64,000 bases of DNA from Coxiellaceae bacterium (GTDB taxonomy: Bacteria > Pseudomonadota > Gammaproteobacteria > Coxiellales > Coxiellaceae): the NCBI GenBank assembly GCA_029212925.1, contig JARGOB010000003.1, forward strand, positions 1 to 64,000. The letters are read 5' to 3'. Below are positions 29,725 through 39,298 of the stretch, one piece after another. Position 1 is the stretch's first letter, and the number at the start of each line of letters is the position of its first letter. The notes below the pieces were generated by a model. It made no database searches and was not told where the DNA came from. It saw only the letters and a list, made by a program, of their open reading frames with translations. The position numbers and the translations under genes were made by a program.

Positions 29725-31878
29725 TTGTCTACGATACATGTGTTCGATATTCATGATTTTTTGAAAGCCGAGCTGAGGACAGATACCGCTTGTGTGGCGG
29801 CTGGTGTTCGAGTGAGTGGCAGTAAGATTCAGCGATTTTTGTCTGGAGTTAAAGCAGGCGATCAAGTGATGTTCGTTACGCCGATGCATGATGATCGATT
29901 TATGCAGCGACTTTCCGCCAGCAATATGGGTGAAGGTCGTATTTTGTTGCCAGGCATCAAACCTTCAGTTGTTATGGAACAATTGAAGTACATGAAGCAG
30001 CATAATGTTGAAAATTTTTTTCCACATGCGGATTTTGTTGCTGTATTGGACTTTAATGAATTGGATGATGTAAAAAGCTATCGGCTGGCTGCTTTGCCTA
30101 ATTATCATATTGATACGGCCAGTGGCGCGGTGATCGAAGAGGCTCCTGTCTTTAGAGAGGTTGGTGCAGCAGATCATGTGCAATATTATTCGAGTGATGA
30201 AAAATTTGCAGCTGGTTTGGAAAGCTATTTTTCAGATGCTGGATCACATTCTCAGGCACACTTAGCTGCTGCTGGGCAGTTATGGCCAGCACATAAGCGT
30301 GAGATGCTAGAAGATATTCGTAATGATCGTGTGGCGTGTGTGGTGTCTGATGTCGATGAAACTTTTTTATTAACGGGCTTAACGGCGGTAGTAGAAACTA
30401 ATTTATGTCATGGTTGTGATCGTATTCATCAGCGTTTAGTGCGTTTATTTGCCGATATTACAGGGTACCCACAAGAGGGGTCTTCTCAACAGCGCTTTGC
30501 TTTTTTGAAGTCGCAGCTAGTAGCTGATTTTGACAATGGCGGTGGTCGGCTGTCAAAAGAAGCTTTTAATAGTTTTCAGGCGGAGTTGGCGCAGTTGCAT
30601 GATCAGGAGCTTTATAGTGCTCATTTAGACGAATGGTTTAATGCATTACGCTCGAACTCAGATATACCAGAAAAATATATCACGCAAATGGATGAAGCTT
30701 ATAAGGCTCTAGTGGCACAGGAGCGGGCTGGTGCTTTTGGTGAGCGTGAAAAGCAATTGCGTAATATGTTGGTTTACTGGAGTGGAAACCCTTCACATAC
30801 TGAAGCATTAAAACGGTTAGCTCAACGCTCTTTAGCGTCATTGGATGCGTTAGGTGGCCAGCTTTATTATAAGCGTATTGTTAGTAAAGATGACCTTGAG
30901 TGTTTGCATCAGGCTAAAAGGGCGGGGGCAGACACTGTTTTCATTACATCGCGACCGCGACCATTGCCCGAAAATTTGGCGGCGATCGACTCCTTTGCGC
31001 TTGGTAGCACTGTGTCGAGTATGTCGCGTGAAGATGTGCGTAAACCCGATAAACAATTACAGCAAATGAGCGAGTCCGCCTCGTATTTGGATAGTCGGCA
31101 TCACCATTGTCATCAAAATGGACCGGGCGGTGAAATATTAGGGCCGGTGCATTACAGCACCAAAATGATGTATCACACCATACGGATGATATTATCCGGT
31201 AAGAAGTTTGATCAGGCTGAGACTAAAATTTGTTGGTTGATGGATGATAACCCTTATGAGACACACCCTGAATTGATTCGGCAATGTAATGCACTGTTTG
31301 CGTTGCATGGTTTGAATTTGCGTTGGAAAGTAGCGGTGCCTTGCCAGGGCGGTGAATACTTATTGGATGCTTCACCACGACCCAGGCTAGCAGCTTATGA
31401 AGCCGATAAATCAGCTAGCATGTGTGAACATTGTTTGCCAAGTAAGCTATTGGAGCTGATTACACGTCGCTATGCTGCTCTAGGTGGTGGCGCGGAGATT
31501 GATGAAGCTAAATTCCAACAGGCATATGATGAAGCTTGGCATCAAGTGTCTTTGGTGCGTTCAACGCCAGCTCCAGCGAGAGTTCCTGAGGCAATTGCCC
31601 CCGTGCCGTCTGAACCTAGTGTTACTCGGCAATCAATAGCATCGATGGATAAGGCATTGGCTGAAATCGCTGCGCGCCGTTCAGGGCGATCGCTAGCGGC
31701 TGAGGCACGAACGGTGAAAGTAACCGATGTGAGTACTTTGTTTGCTCCTGTGCCATTAGCTGCGGTTGATGATGAGGCGGTGGGGCTATCATTAGATGAC
31801 CTAGATGTTGAAGGGCTGAATCCAGCGGAAATGGCAGCACGTGTCGAGCGCTATTTAACGGGTAAATTTAAACCCTAA
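29725..31878 (+). CDS. Large protein with HAD-type phosphatase motifs, probable effector
   Basis: The protein has 717 residues, no signal peptide and no membrane segment. Three motifs of HAD hydrolases occur in order: SDVDETFLLTG (about residues 208-218, DxDxT nucleophile motif), TVFITSRPRP (about 405, motif II) and KICWLMDDNPYET (about 503-515, acidic motif IV), with a Lys-rich GKKFDQ that could be motif III. The large gap between motifs implies a big cap insertion. The N-terminal 200 and C-terminal 150 residues are unrecognised, the latter Pro/Ala-rich. A phosphatase or phosphotransferase activity is inferred. The TTG start follows GGGAGTAAG. It converges with the zeta-like gene, overlapping by four bases. 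Confidence 0.6.
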   Translation: MSTIHVFDIHDFLKAELRTDTACVAAGVRVSGSKIQRFLSGVKAGDQVMFVTPMHDDRFMQRLSASNMGEGRILLPGIKPSVVMEQLKYMKQHNVENFFPHADFVAVLDFNELDDVKSYRLAALPNYHIDTASGAVIEEAPVFREVGAADHVQYYSSDEKFAAGLESYFSDAGSHSQAHLAAAGQLWPAHKREMLEDIRNDRVACVVSDVDETFLLTGLTAVVETNLCHGCDRIHQRLVRLFADITGYPQEGSSQQRFAFLKSQLVADFDNGGGRLSKEAFNSFQAELAQLHDQELYSAHLDEWFNALRSNSDIPEKYITQMDEAYKALVAQERAGAFGEREKQLRNMLVYWSGNPSHTEALKRLAQRSLASLDALGGQLYYKRIVSKDDLECLHQAKRAGADTVFITSRPRPLPENLAAIDSFALGSTVSSMSREDVRKPDKQLQQMSESASYLDSRHHHCHQNGPGGEILGPVHYSTKMMYHTIRMILSGKKFDQAETKICWLMDDNPYETHPELIRQCNALFALHGLNLRWKVAVPCQGGEYLLDASPRPRLAAYEADKSASMCEHCLPSKLLELITRRYAALGGGAEIDEAKFQQAYDEAWHQVSLVRSTPAPARVPEAIAPVPSEPSVTRQSIASMDKALAEIAARRSGRSLAAEARTVKVTDVSTLFAPVPLAAVDDEAVGLSLDDLDVEGLNPAEMAARVERYLTGKFKP

Positions 31879-33563
31879 GGTTCGATAGCTGTCGCTCGAT
31901 GAGGTGTTGCCGAAGTATCATATTGAATATCCTGGATAGCGAGTTTGAGCGTTGCTGCTCTTCCAAGGTAGTGCGTTTTATCGGCATGTGCACTGGTCTG
32001 CAGTACAAGCTCCTTCGCCACGGCTCTTTCTTCTGTGTAGCGAGTTAGCATAAGTAGGTTGAATCTTTCTGAGTGAGTTACGATTAATTCAGGCTTGCCG
32101 TCAATCATGCTGATACGCGCATAACTTTCATGTGATTGGTTTTGTAATATCATTGTGTAGCCGTTGTCGGACTTATAGCACCGATTCAATTGGTCTAATA
32201 ATGACGCTACTTGTTGTTTAACACTGTATGCAAAACCATGGCTTTTTTTGTCGGGACGATACAGTGCTGATTTAGAAGTCGCTGCGCTGTTTAATCGTGC
32301 AATACCAAAAAATTTCGTTACATTTACAATGTCCCAGCATTCAATAATTCTTTCACCATCGCGCCAATAGATGCTTGCCATGGCCTGTGGCGGTGTGCCA
32401 TATGCTACGGCGGTGTTATATAAAGTGACGTTTTGCAGTGCGTTTGGCAGACGTGTTAATAGTTGATGACTACTGCGAATATGGCCATCGAGTAATACCG
32501 TAGTATGGACATACCGTTTAGCATCGGCGGGATCTTTCGATTCACTGGCTCGCTTATGTGCTCGGTAGGGCGCTTTACTGACATCGGGCAAGCAAGCAAT
32601 AGCAACACGTGCATCGCTATCAAGTAATTTCAACATCTGACTCTCGAGTATAATGCCATCGATTACCATGGTGGCGCGATGATGCTTCTGTGCTGTAAGT
32701 CGTTGGATCACGGCGCATTTAATCAGGTAGGCCATGTCCTGACTGGCGATGTATCGTTCGCGTTGTTGCAATGCGCTATCTTTATTGCCTGGAAGCATGA
32801 CGCCGCGATAGTCGTCGGTGACTACAGAGGCATAATTTAATTGATCATCGCCTTCGAGTATCAACCGCACAATGCTGCTTTTACCGCTGCCGGCAGCGCC
32901 TGATACCACAAGATCTGATTGTGCTGCTGACTGTACTTTACGCGAAATACCAACCTCTGCTGTAATGACATCAAGATGGTCATCAAGTATTTCATTTATA
33001 GCTCGTGTTAATTGTTGATTAAAAGCCTGCCCGTATTCAACCCGAGAAAGTGCTGCTATAACTCGTTCTTGTTCAGCGCTTAGCCTCTTGTCATCATGAC
33101 CGGGATATTTCGCAATAAATTTTTCACGAATACGTATAACCAGTTCATCACTCAAATCATCCATTTGCTGGTTCGCGGTATCATTTAGTCGATCGAATAG
33201 GCTAGGAATTATTGACTGTAGCTGTGTTATTAAGCATTGGGTTGTATCATTCAATTCACTGGTAGTGACTCGATAATCACAAACCAGCCTTGCTGCGAGA
33301 GTTATCGTTAATGCGGCCGTTGCCGACAGTGGTGCAATATCCGTTAACCAATCAGAGTGTAATACGCGGGCATCAGCTAATAGCTGTTCAGGTTCCACCA
33401 ATAGTGCGTCGGGGGATAATAAGCGGTTGCAGCGCAATTGATGTGCGAGATCAGCTGCATCCCATGTGCTTGGTTTTTTGAGTCGCGCGATATCACGAAC
33501 ATTAAACGCTGGAGGGCGCCAATGGTGCTTTACTGGTTTGCTTTTATACTGATCTGTGCGCAT
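31875..33563 (-). CDS. Zeta-toxin-like P-loop kinase, probable effector
   Basis: The protein has 562 residues. A Walker A motif SGAAGSGKSS lies at about residues 219-228, followed by VVTDDYRGVMLPG, which resembles the DxYR region of zeta toxins and related small-molecule kinases, and later MVIDGIILES as a possible Walker-B-like strand. Zeta toxins phosphorylate UDP-GlcNAc; here the kinase domain sits inside a much longer protein with about 215 extra N-terminal residues. No epsilon-type antitoxin is adjacent, so it is more likely a host-directed or inter-bacterial effector than an addiction module. It runs tail to tail with the HAD gene. Confidence 0.6.
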   Translation of the reverse strand: MRTDQYKSKPVKHHWRPPAFNVRDIARLKKPSTWDAADLAHQLRCNRLLSPDALLVEPEQLLADARVLHSDWLTDIAPLSATAALTITLAARLVCDYRVTTSELNDTTQCLITQLQSIIPSLFDRLNDTANQQMDDLSDELVIRIREKFIAKYPGHDDKRLSAEQERVIAALSRVEYGQAFNQQLTRAINEILDDHLDVITAEVGISRKVQSAAQSDLVVSGAAGSGKSSIVRLILEGDDQLNYASVVTDDYRGVMLPGNKDSALQQRERYIASQDMAYLIKCAVIQRLTAQKHHRATMVIDGIILESQMLKLLDSDARVAIACLPDVSKAPYRAHKRASESKDPADAKRYVHTTVLLDGHIRSSHQLLTRLPNALQNVTLYNTAVAYGTPPQAMASIYWRDGERIIECWDIVNVTKFFGIARLNSAATSKSALYRPDKKSHGFAYSVKQQVASLLDQLNRCYKSDNGYTMILQNQSHESYARISMIDGKPELIVTHSERFNLLMLTRYTEERAVAKELVLQTSAHADKTHYLGRAATLKLAIQDIQYDTSATPHRATAIEP

Positions 33564-33772
33564 AGGTTAATACATGTTTGAACTGATTGTGATTATTCTA
33601 GCAGTTTGATGTTAAGGTAGGGTTAAACAGGTTGAATTGGTGTCTTGTTCATTAAAATTAAGTTTATTAATACCTGAGATAGTTAGTATTAACGGTTCTT
33701 ATTTGATTCAAATGTACAATAAATGCATAATGTACGCAAAATTTGAATTATAAATAATATGTGAGTGTCAGT

Positions 33773-35113
33773 ATGAAAGTAAAGATTGCAGCAACAGCCC
33801 TTCTGTCGATCATGAGCATTGGTGTGATGGCTGCTTCAGTTGAAGCACCTAAAAATGTGATTGGTTTTTTTCAAAGTTACGATGGGCCGAATGCCTGGTA
33901 TTTTAATACGCCAACGACCCAATTATCACAATCAGGATATACCATTTTAATTGATGCGTTTTGGGTAAATTACCCATTCTGTTGGGGTGATGGTTCTGGA
34001 CAGCCGGGAAAAGGCAGCCCCATTCCAGAATGTAAGGGTATAAAAAACGCCCCTGGGCCGGGTTTAACTAATAGCATTGATAATGCTTTTTGGGATAATT
34101 ATCAAGGGGGTGCAGCGCCCAACCAAGCGGGCGATGCTTATAACACTTATTGGACATCATTGCATACGTCGGGGCCTCAGCTCATCTCTCACTTGCGGGG
34201 AGAAATTAATACAAAAGCGCCTAATGTGAAACTGTTGGCCAGTATTGGCGGTTGGAATATGGGTGGTTCGGCGACGGGTCAACCGTTAGTACCAAAACTG
34301 CCAGAAAAACCCGCTTGGGCTGGGTTAATTAGCCAGCCGGATAAGTTTGCGCAAGCCATGGAGAGTATTTCACAGCTAACTAATGGTGGTGTTCGTATAT
34401 ATAATGGTATCGATCTCGATGTGGAAACATTATACGCTGACGGCTGTGAAGGTGATGTTTGTCAGCCAAAAGACGAACAAAAAACAATTGATGATTTAGC
34501 TCAAGGTGTGCTTGATTTCGTTAACTATTATAAAGCCCAGGGGAAGGCGCAACCTATTTTATCAATGTCGCCCCGTGCTTCTGATATCTATTGTGCGCAA
34601 AAATATTGTTCGTGGCATGATGCCAGTGGTTATGGTTTTGTTGGTAAATTACTGCAAAAATTGGCCAGTGAAGGCGTGTATTTTAATGACATAAATCCGC
34701 AGTTTTATAATGATAATCCAGCACGTAATATCCCTAACAATGCTGATCCAAAATATACAACGCCTACCATTGGTGATCAGGTGCCGGAAATTTTAACAAA
34801 GTTACATGACATTGTGGGTGACCATAGTGAAATTAACGTGGGTGTGTTATCGCAAACTGATCAAGGTGCAAGCGATACCGGTGGTGCGCCAGCGGCAGGG
34901 AATCCTGGAGTAGCTAAAGCACAGGTTCCAGCATTATGGCACTTATTGCAAACAGACCCAGCCATTCAAGCGACTGGAGTGAAAATCAGTGGATTGATGA
35001 CCTGGGCTGCTAACTTAGCCTTTAGCGGTGCGTTGCCAGGCAATGTGCGTAGCACAACATCAACCAATGTGGTGCCTTATAACTGGGGTGCCGGCCCTTA
35101 TACAATGAAGTAA
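33773..35113 (+). CDS. Secreted GH18 chitinase
   Basis: The protein has 446 residues from the ATG at 33773 (a GTG at 33761 is possible) with a signal peptide (about residues 1-20). The GH18 signatures are present: LLASIGGWNMGG (SxGG) and NGIDLDVETLY at about residues 210-220, matching DxxDxDxE with the catalytic acid Glu. Cys-rich insertions suggest disulfides. It should cleave chitin or related beta-1,4-GlcNAc polymers outside the cell; Legionella exports such chitinases by type II secretion. No separate chitin-binding domain is evident. A terminator-like hairpin follows. Confidence 0.88.
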   Translation: MKVKIAATALLSIMSIGVMAASVEAPKNVIGFFQSYDGPNAWYFNTPTTQLSQSGYTILIDAFWVNYPFCWGDGSGQPGKGSPIPECKGIKNAPGPGLTNSIDNAFWDNYQGGAAPNQAGDAYNTYWTSLHTSGPQLISHLRGEINTKAPNVKLLASIGGWNMGGSATGQPLVPKLPEKPAWAGLISQPDKFAQAMESISQLTNGGVRIYNGIDLDVETLYADGCEGDVCQPKDEQKTIDDLAQGVLDFVNYYKAQGKAQPILSMSPRASDIYCAQKYCSWHDASGYGFVGKLLQKLASEGVYFNDINPQFYNDNPARNIPNNADPKYTTPTIGDQVPEILTKLHDIVGDHSEINVGVLSQTDQGASDTGGAPAAGNPGVAKAQVPALWHLLQTDPAIQATGVKISGLMTWAANLAFSGALPGNVRSTTSTNVVPYNWGAGPYTMK

Positions 35114-35124
35114 GTTTTCGCTGT

Positions 35125-35160
35125 CAAAGCCACTTATCGTTATTCGCGAGGGTGGCTTTG
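35125..35160 (+). terminator. Hairpin terminator after the chitinase
   Basis: CAAAGCCAC at 35125-35133 pairs with GTGGCTTTG at 35152-35160. A T-rich but interrupted run (TTGT) follows, so it is a moderate rho-independent terminator. Confidence 0.6.
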
Positions 35161-35283
35161 TTGTATCTAGATACCGTCAATAATCGCTACACTATCCACT
35201 GGAAATCCCGTTATAGCCAAAACCAAATCAAGCGCCTCCATCAAGCCAGGTGGGTAAAGAGATTCTGTGCTTTATTAATTAAA

Positions 35284-35334
35284 ATGTATATTGTAATAGA
35301 CGTAAATACAATTTATGTGTGTGATAATATACAT
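35284..35334. promoter_or_regulatory. Inverted-repeat operator/promoter region of the Xre gene
   Basis: ATGTATATT (35284-35292) and AATATACAT (35326-35334) are exact 9-bp inverted repeats 33 bp apart; inside them TTGTA (35291-35295) and TACAA (35307-35311) form a smaller pair. A -10-like TAATAT lies at 35325-35330. The arrangement just before an Xre gene suggests autoregulation. Confidence 0.45.
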
Positions 35335-35343
35335 GAGGTGAAT

Positions 35344-35682
35344 ATGACTAATACAACCACTAGAAGCTATTCGGATTACTGCTTAGATGCTTTACAGGTG
35401 TTAGCGAAGCTAATTACTTTGCATCGTAAGGCAAAGAAAATGACGGCACAGGAGCTTGCTGACAGGGTGGGTATTTGTCGTTCCACCTTATATAAGATTG
35501 AGAAAGGTGATGCTAAATGTGAAATTGGTGTGGTGTTTGAGCTGTGTTCAGTATTAGGCATTTGCTTGTTTAATAGTGATGGGGGGGATATGGCGCGGTT
35601 CAATGAAGCAATGAATGATAAGCTTGCGTTATTGCCGCAAGCGATTCGTAAAAAAACGGATAAAGTTGATGATCAATTCTAA
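35344..35682 (+). CDS. Xre-family (Cro/CI-type) DNA-binding protein, HipB-like
   Basis: From the ATG at 35344 (GAGGTG upstream) the protein has 112 residues. A helix-turn-helix of the Xre type spans about residues 25-75 (KKMTAQELADRVGICRSTLYKIEKG, seen in part as TAQELADRVGICRSTLYKI). Such proteins resemble HipB antitoxins and small repressors, but no hipA-like kinase follows: the next gene is panB. An inverted-repeat region directly upstream is a likely binding site. It may be an orphan antitoxin or a lone regulator. A longer frame running upstream to the chitinase terminator is not supported by a ribosome site. Confidence 0.75.
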   Translation: MTNTTTRSYSDYCLDALQVLAKLITLHRKAKKMTAQELADRVGICRSTLYKIEKGDAKCEIGVVFELCSVLGICLFNSDGGDMARFNEAMNDKLALLPQAIRKKTDKVDDQF

Positions 35683-35835
35683 CTTATCTGTGTTTGGAAG
35701 CACCAGTTTTTAAATCCTTTTGCATTTGAGGGTGTACATATTGGCCATCCGTAACACCTTGCATTCATATGATGATTTCTATATTCTTCGACGATGCATA
35801 TTGGCAACTATGGCGATAATCGGGCAGGTAACCTC

Positions 35836-36624
35836 ATGAAGAATATACAAGACTTTCAGCGCATGAAGCGATCTGATCAAAAAATAGTCGTTTCGACTTG
35901 TTATAGCAATTGGTCCGCGCAGATTCTGGATAAAACCGAGATCGATTGTTTGCTGGTGGGTGATACTGTCGCGATGGTTGAATACGGTTATGACAGCACA
36001 TTAAAAGCCACTGTTGATATGATGGAAATGCACGTTGAAGCTGTATCGCGTGGCGCACCATCAAAATTTATTATTGGTGATATGCCGTTTTTATCTTATC
36101 GCAAAGGCTTAACGGCAACGATGAATGCGGTGGAACGTTTAATGCGAGCCGGCGCTAATGCCGTTAAGCTTGAAGGCGCTGCCGGTAACCTGGAATTGGT
36201 CAAACATATTGTTGAATCCGGTGTGCCAGTGATGGGGCATTTGGGTTTAACGCCGCAAATGGTGAACCAGTTAGGTGGCTATAAAGTGCAAGGGCGTGGT
36301 GATGACGCCGTGCAGTTATTACTGCAACAAGCCAAAGCATTAGAAGCAGCGGGCTGCTTTAGTTTGGTTTTAGAGTGCGTACCAGAGTTAGTGGCAGAGC
36401 AAGTGACCCATGCGTTACAAATCCCTACCATTGGTATCGGCGCCGGTCCAAAAACATCCGGTCAAGTATTGGTGTTTCATGACATGTTGGGAATGAATGA
36501 CTTTAATAGTAAGTTTATTAAACGTTATTTAAATGGCCAAGACCTTATGATACAAGCGTTTAATCAATATAAACAAGAAGTGCAAACGAATGCATTTCCC
36601 CAGCCCGAACATTGTTATGCTTAA
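35836..36624 (+). CDS. panB: 3-methyl-2-oxobutanoate hydroxymethyltransferase
   Basis: From the ATG at 35836 the protein has 262 residues, the normal length. PanB hallmarks: KIVVSTCYSNWSAQILD, VGDTVAMVEYGYDSTL, MGHLGLTPQ and IPTIGIGAGPKTSGQVLVFHD. It transfers a hydroxymethyl group from methylene-tetrahydrofolate to ketoisovalerate to give ketopantoate, the first step of pantothenate synthesis. An upstream in-frame ATG at 35794 would add fourteen residues not found in the family. It overlaps panC by eight bases. Confidence 0.95.
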   Translation: MKNIQDFQRMKRSDQKIVVSTCYSNWSAQILDKTEIDCLLVGDTVAMVEYGYDSTLKATVDMMEMHVEAVSRGAPSKFIIGDMPFLSYRKGLTATMNAVERLMRAGANAVKLEGAAGNLELVKHIVESGVPVMGHLGLTPQMVNQLGGYKVQGRGDDAVQLLLQQAKALEAAGCFSLVLECVPELVAEQVTHALQIPTIGIGAGPKTSGQVLVFHDMLGMNDFNSKFIKRYLNGQDLMIQAFNQYKQEVQTNAFPQPEHCYA

Positions 36625-37384
36625 GATCATTAAATCAGTCACCGAATGGCAGCAGTGGCGGCAAGGGTTTAATGCCCAGCATATGTCGATAGGCTTTGTG
36701 CCCACCATGGGTAATTTGCATCAAGGCCATTTGGAGTTAGTGAAACAGGCACAAGCGGAAAACGACTTTGTGGTGGTATCGATATTTGTTAATCCCACCC
36801 AGTTTAATAATCCAGATGATTTACAAAAATACCCGCGCAGTTTGCAACAAGATCTTGATCAGCTTAAGGCGTTAGGTGTTGATAGGGTGTTTATTCCAGC
36901 GATACAAGATATGTATCCGTTGGAATACCGTTATCAAGTCAAAGAAGTGAAGTTGAGTCAGCAATTAGAAGGGCAGCATCGTGCTGGGCATTTTGATGGT
37001 GTATTGACGGTGGTATTAAAGTTATTAAACTTAGTGCAGCCGCAGCGCGCGTATTTTGGTGAAAAAGATTATCAGCAATACCAACTCATTAAAGACATGG
37101 TATCCGCTATGTTTTTGCCAATTGAAGTGATTGCTTGTCCGATCGTGCGTGATGAGTATGGGTTAGCGTTAAGCTCACGTAATAACCGCTTATCAGAAGA
37201 TGGCGTTAAAAAAGCGCGTGAGTTTGCGAAGCAGTTGGCCCAAGGCAGCAGTGCTGAGGCTGTGACAGAACAGCTAAATAAAGCTGGGTACGCAATCGAT
37301 TATGTGGAAGATTATCAAGGACGACGTTACGCCGCTGTCTACGTTGAAGATGTGCGGCTGATTGATAATTTAGAAATTGAGTGA
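36617..37384 (+). CDS. panC: Pantothenate synthetase
   Basis: From the ATG at 36617 the protein has 255 residues, somewhat shorter than the 283 of E. coli at the C-terminal dimer region. Key motifs are [14 protein letters not shown] (nucleotide-binding HxGH), [34 protein letters not shown] and [10 protein letters not shown]. It joins pantoate and beta-alanine using ATP. It starts inside panB and nearly abuts panD, so the three pantothenate genes are tightly coupled. Confidence 0.95.
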   Translation: MLKIIKSVTEWQQWRQGFNAQHMSIGFVPTMGNLHQGHLELVKQAQAENDFVVVSIFVNPTQFNNPDDLQKYPRSLQQDLDQLKALGVDRVFIPAIQDMYPLEYRYQVKEVKLSQQLEGQHRAGHFDGVLTVVLKLLNLVQPQRAYFGEKDYQQYQLIKDMVSAMFLPIEVIACPIVRDEYGLALSSRNNRLSEDGVKKAREFAKQLAQGSSAEAVTEQLNKAGYAIDYVEDYQGRRYAAVYVEDVRLIDNLEIE

Positions 37385-37391
37385 GAACAAA

Positions 37392-37730
37392 ATGTTAATT
37401 ACGGTAATGAAATCCAAGATAGCCTATGCCACAGTGACCCAAACGGAACTGTTTTATGTGGGTAGTATAACGATAGATAAGAACATGATTGATGCGGCGG
37501 GTTTGCGTATTAATGAAAAAGTGCAAATCGTCAATGTTAATAACGGCGAACGTTTTGAGACCTATGTGATCGAAGGTGAAGCAGGTTCAAAAGTGATTGG
37601 CGTGAATGGCCCAGCAGCACGATTAGCGCAACCGGGTGATGAGCTGTTTATTATTTCTTATGCGATGATTGATCCAGATAAAGAAACATTAGAGCCAATC
37701 GTGGTAGACTTAAAGCATGAACTTAGCTAA
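37392..37730 (+). CDS. panD: Aspartate 1-decarboxylase
   Basis: The protein has 112 residues from the ATG at 37392 (GTGAGAACAAA upstream). It has the Gly-Ser self-cleavage site in FYVGSITID (Ser at about residue 25), which produces the pyruvoyl cofactor, and [19 protein letters not shown] near the end. It makes beta-alanine, the second substrate of PanC. The N-terminus is like that of E. coli PanD, allowing PanM/PanZ-type maturation in principle; no panZ is seen here. It overlaps coaBC by fourteen bases. Confidence 0.94.
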   Translation: MLITVMKSKIAYATVTQTELFYVGSITIDKNMIDAAGLRINEKVQIVNVNNGERFETYVIEGEAGSKVIGVNGPAARLAQPGDELFIISYAMIDPDKETLEPIVVDLKHELS

Positions 37731-38931
37731 GAACATATTAATCGGCGTAACCGGTGGCATTGCGGCTTATAAGTCAGCTGAGCTGGTGCGTTTATTGATT
37801 AAGCAAGGTCACCGTGTTCGTGTCGTGATGACCGATGCTGCCAAGGCATTTATTCAACCAATGACATTTCAAGCGTTAACCGGTCATCGGGTTTATGATA
37901 ATTTATTGGACGACCAAACTGACAATGCGATGGCGCATATTGATTTAGCACGATGGGCCGATGATGTTATTGTTGCACCTGCCAGTGCAGATTTTATAGC
38001 AAAAGTGAGCTTAGGCTTAGCCAGTGATTTATTAACCACGATTTGTTTGGCCACTACCAGTCGATTAATCTGTGCACCCGCCATGAATCAACAAATGTGG
38101 TTGAGCGCGGTCACACAAGAGCATGTAGTGCGTTTGCAGCAACGCGATGTTTTGTTATTAGGCCCAGACGCCGGTGAGCAAGCCTGCGGCGAAGTTGGCC
38201 CGGGGCGTATGATGCAACCCGAGCAGATTGTGGAACAACTGCAGCAACAATGGCAGCCGCCGATACTAAAAGGCCAACATTGGGTGATTACTGCTGGTCC
38301 AACACAAGAAGCCATAGACCCCGTGCGTTATTTATCAAATCACAGTTCAGGAAAAATGGGATATGCGTTAGCGCAAGCGGCAGTGCAACTTGGTGCGCAA
38401 GTAACATTAATTTCAGGCCCGACGGCGTTAATGGATCCAAAGGGTGTTGATGTGGTACGGGTAACAACAGCCGTGCAAATGCAGCAAGCCGTGATGGCTG
38501 TAATGCCAAAAGCGAGTGGCTTTATTGCCGCCGCCGCTGTGGCAGATTTTCGTCCCAGCATTGTCGCGCAACAAAAGATAAAAAAACATTTAGCCGAAGA
38601 GTCGATTAGCTTAATTAAAAATCCCGATATATTGGCAGAAGTCGCCGCTAGTTTTCCTAATGCATTTGTTGTCGGTTTCGCGTTAGAAACCGAAGATCTA
38701 CTAAAACACGCTGAGCGTAAATTACAGGCCAAAGGTTTGGACGCTATCGTCGCCAATCAGTTGGTGGAAGGCAAAACCTTCGGTGGTGATCATAACAAAG
38801 TAACTGTGTTAACTTGTGATGGTAAAATCCATGAGTTCGCACAGCAGTCTAAATTAAACCTAGCTTTTAGTCTGATGCGTTTTATGCATCAATACAATTC
38901 GTTACCAATGGCTCATAAGCACCCAGTGTAA
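37717..38931 (+). CDS. coaBC: Bifunctional phosphopantothenoylcysteine decarboxylase / phosphopantothenate-cysteine ligase
   Basis: The protein has 404 residues, the normal length. The N-terminal flavoprotein CoaC part begins [20 protein letters not shown] and carries APAMNQQMW with the conserved Asn and Met. The C-terminal CoaB part has [25 protein letters not shown]. It converts phosphopantothenate to phosphopantetheine on the way to CoA. It overlaps panD, so panB-panC-panD-coaBC form one run from ketoisovalerate to phosphopantetheine, lacking only pantothenate kinase and ketopantoate reductase. Confidence 0.96.
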   Translation: MNLAKNILIGVTGGIAAYKSAELVRLLIKQGHRVRVVMTDAAKAFIQPMTFQALTGHRVYDNLLDDQTDNAMAHIDLARWADDVIVAPASADFIAKVSLGLASDLLTTICLATTSRLICAPAMNQQMWLSAVTQEHVVRLQQRDVLLLGPDAGEQACGEVGPGRMMQPEQIVEQLQQQWQPPILKGQHWVITAGPTQEAIDPVRYLSNHSSGKMGYALAQAAVQLGAQVTLISGPTALMDPKGVDVVRVTTAVQMQQAVMAVMPKASGFIAAAAVADFRPSIVAQQKIKKHLAEESISLIKNPDILAEVAASFPNAFVVGFALETEDLLKHAERKLQAKGLDAIVANQLVEGKTFGGDHNKVTVLTCDGKIHEFAQQSKLNLAFSLMRFMHQYNSLPMAHKHPV

Positions 38932-38975
38932 ACTCTTCTATACTGTCCTCTATTAAAGTCTATCGGAGAAAACGG

Positions 38976-39197
38976 ATGAAGATTAAGACATGTGCCATGG
39001 TATCTGCAGTCGCTTTTTCAGCAATCGTATTAGCAGGATGTACTAAGCAAGATGTTGGTATTGGTGTCGGTGGTGGCGCTGGCGCTTTAGTCGGTAGCGC
39101 GATCAGTGGTGGCAGTGGTGTGGGTATTGCGGTGGGTGCGATTGGTGGGGCATTAGCTGGGAACGCGATTGCCAAAGACACAGGTTCTCAAAATTAA
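38976..39197 (+). CDS. Small glycine-zipper lipoprotein
   Basis: The protein has 73 residues. A lipoprotein signal ends in VLAGC (Cys at about residue 22), and the rest is a Gly/Ala-rich zipper (GVGGGAGALVGSAISGG and similar) of the SlyB/OsmB type. It would be an outer-membrane lipoprotein with a helical hairpin in the bilayer, perhaps envelope-stress related. CGGAGAAAACGG before the ATG is a good ribosome site. It stands alone after coaBC. Confidence 0.82.
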   Translation: MKIKTCAMVSAVAFSAIVLAGCTKQDVGIGVGGGAGALVGSAISGGSGVGIAVGAIGGALAGNAIAKDTGSQN

Positions 39198-39298
39198 AAA
39201 ATCCATTCGTGGGCAATTTTGAGCGATTAGCACTATTCAAAAATGCTCAGGTATTCGTCTATGCATTCCGCTTTTTTCATAACACTAATCGCTTAACC

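Noticed and set aside
35152..35343. N-terminal extension of the Xre gene
   Set aside because: It would begin within the chitinase terminator, and the added residues look non-coding; the ATG at 35344 has GAGGTG in front.
38340..38756. Long minus-strand frame opposite coaBC
   Set aside because: It lies wholly within coaBC, which has clear family motifs; its Ala/Cys-rich translation is a typical antisense shadow.
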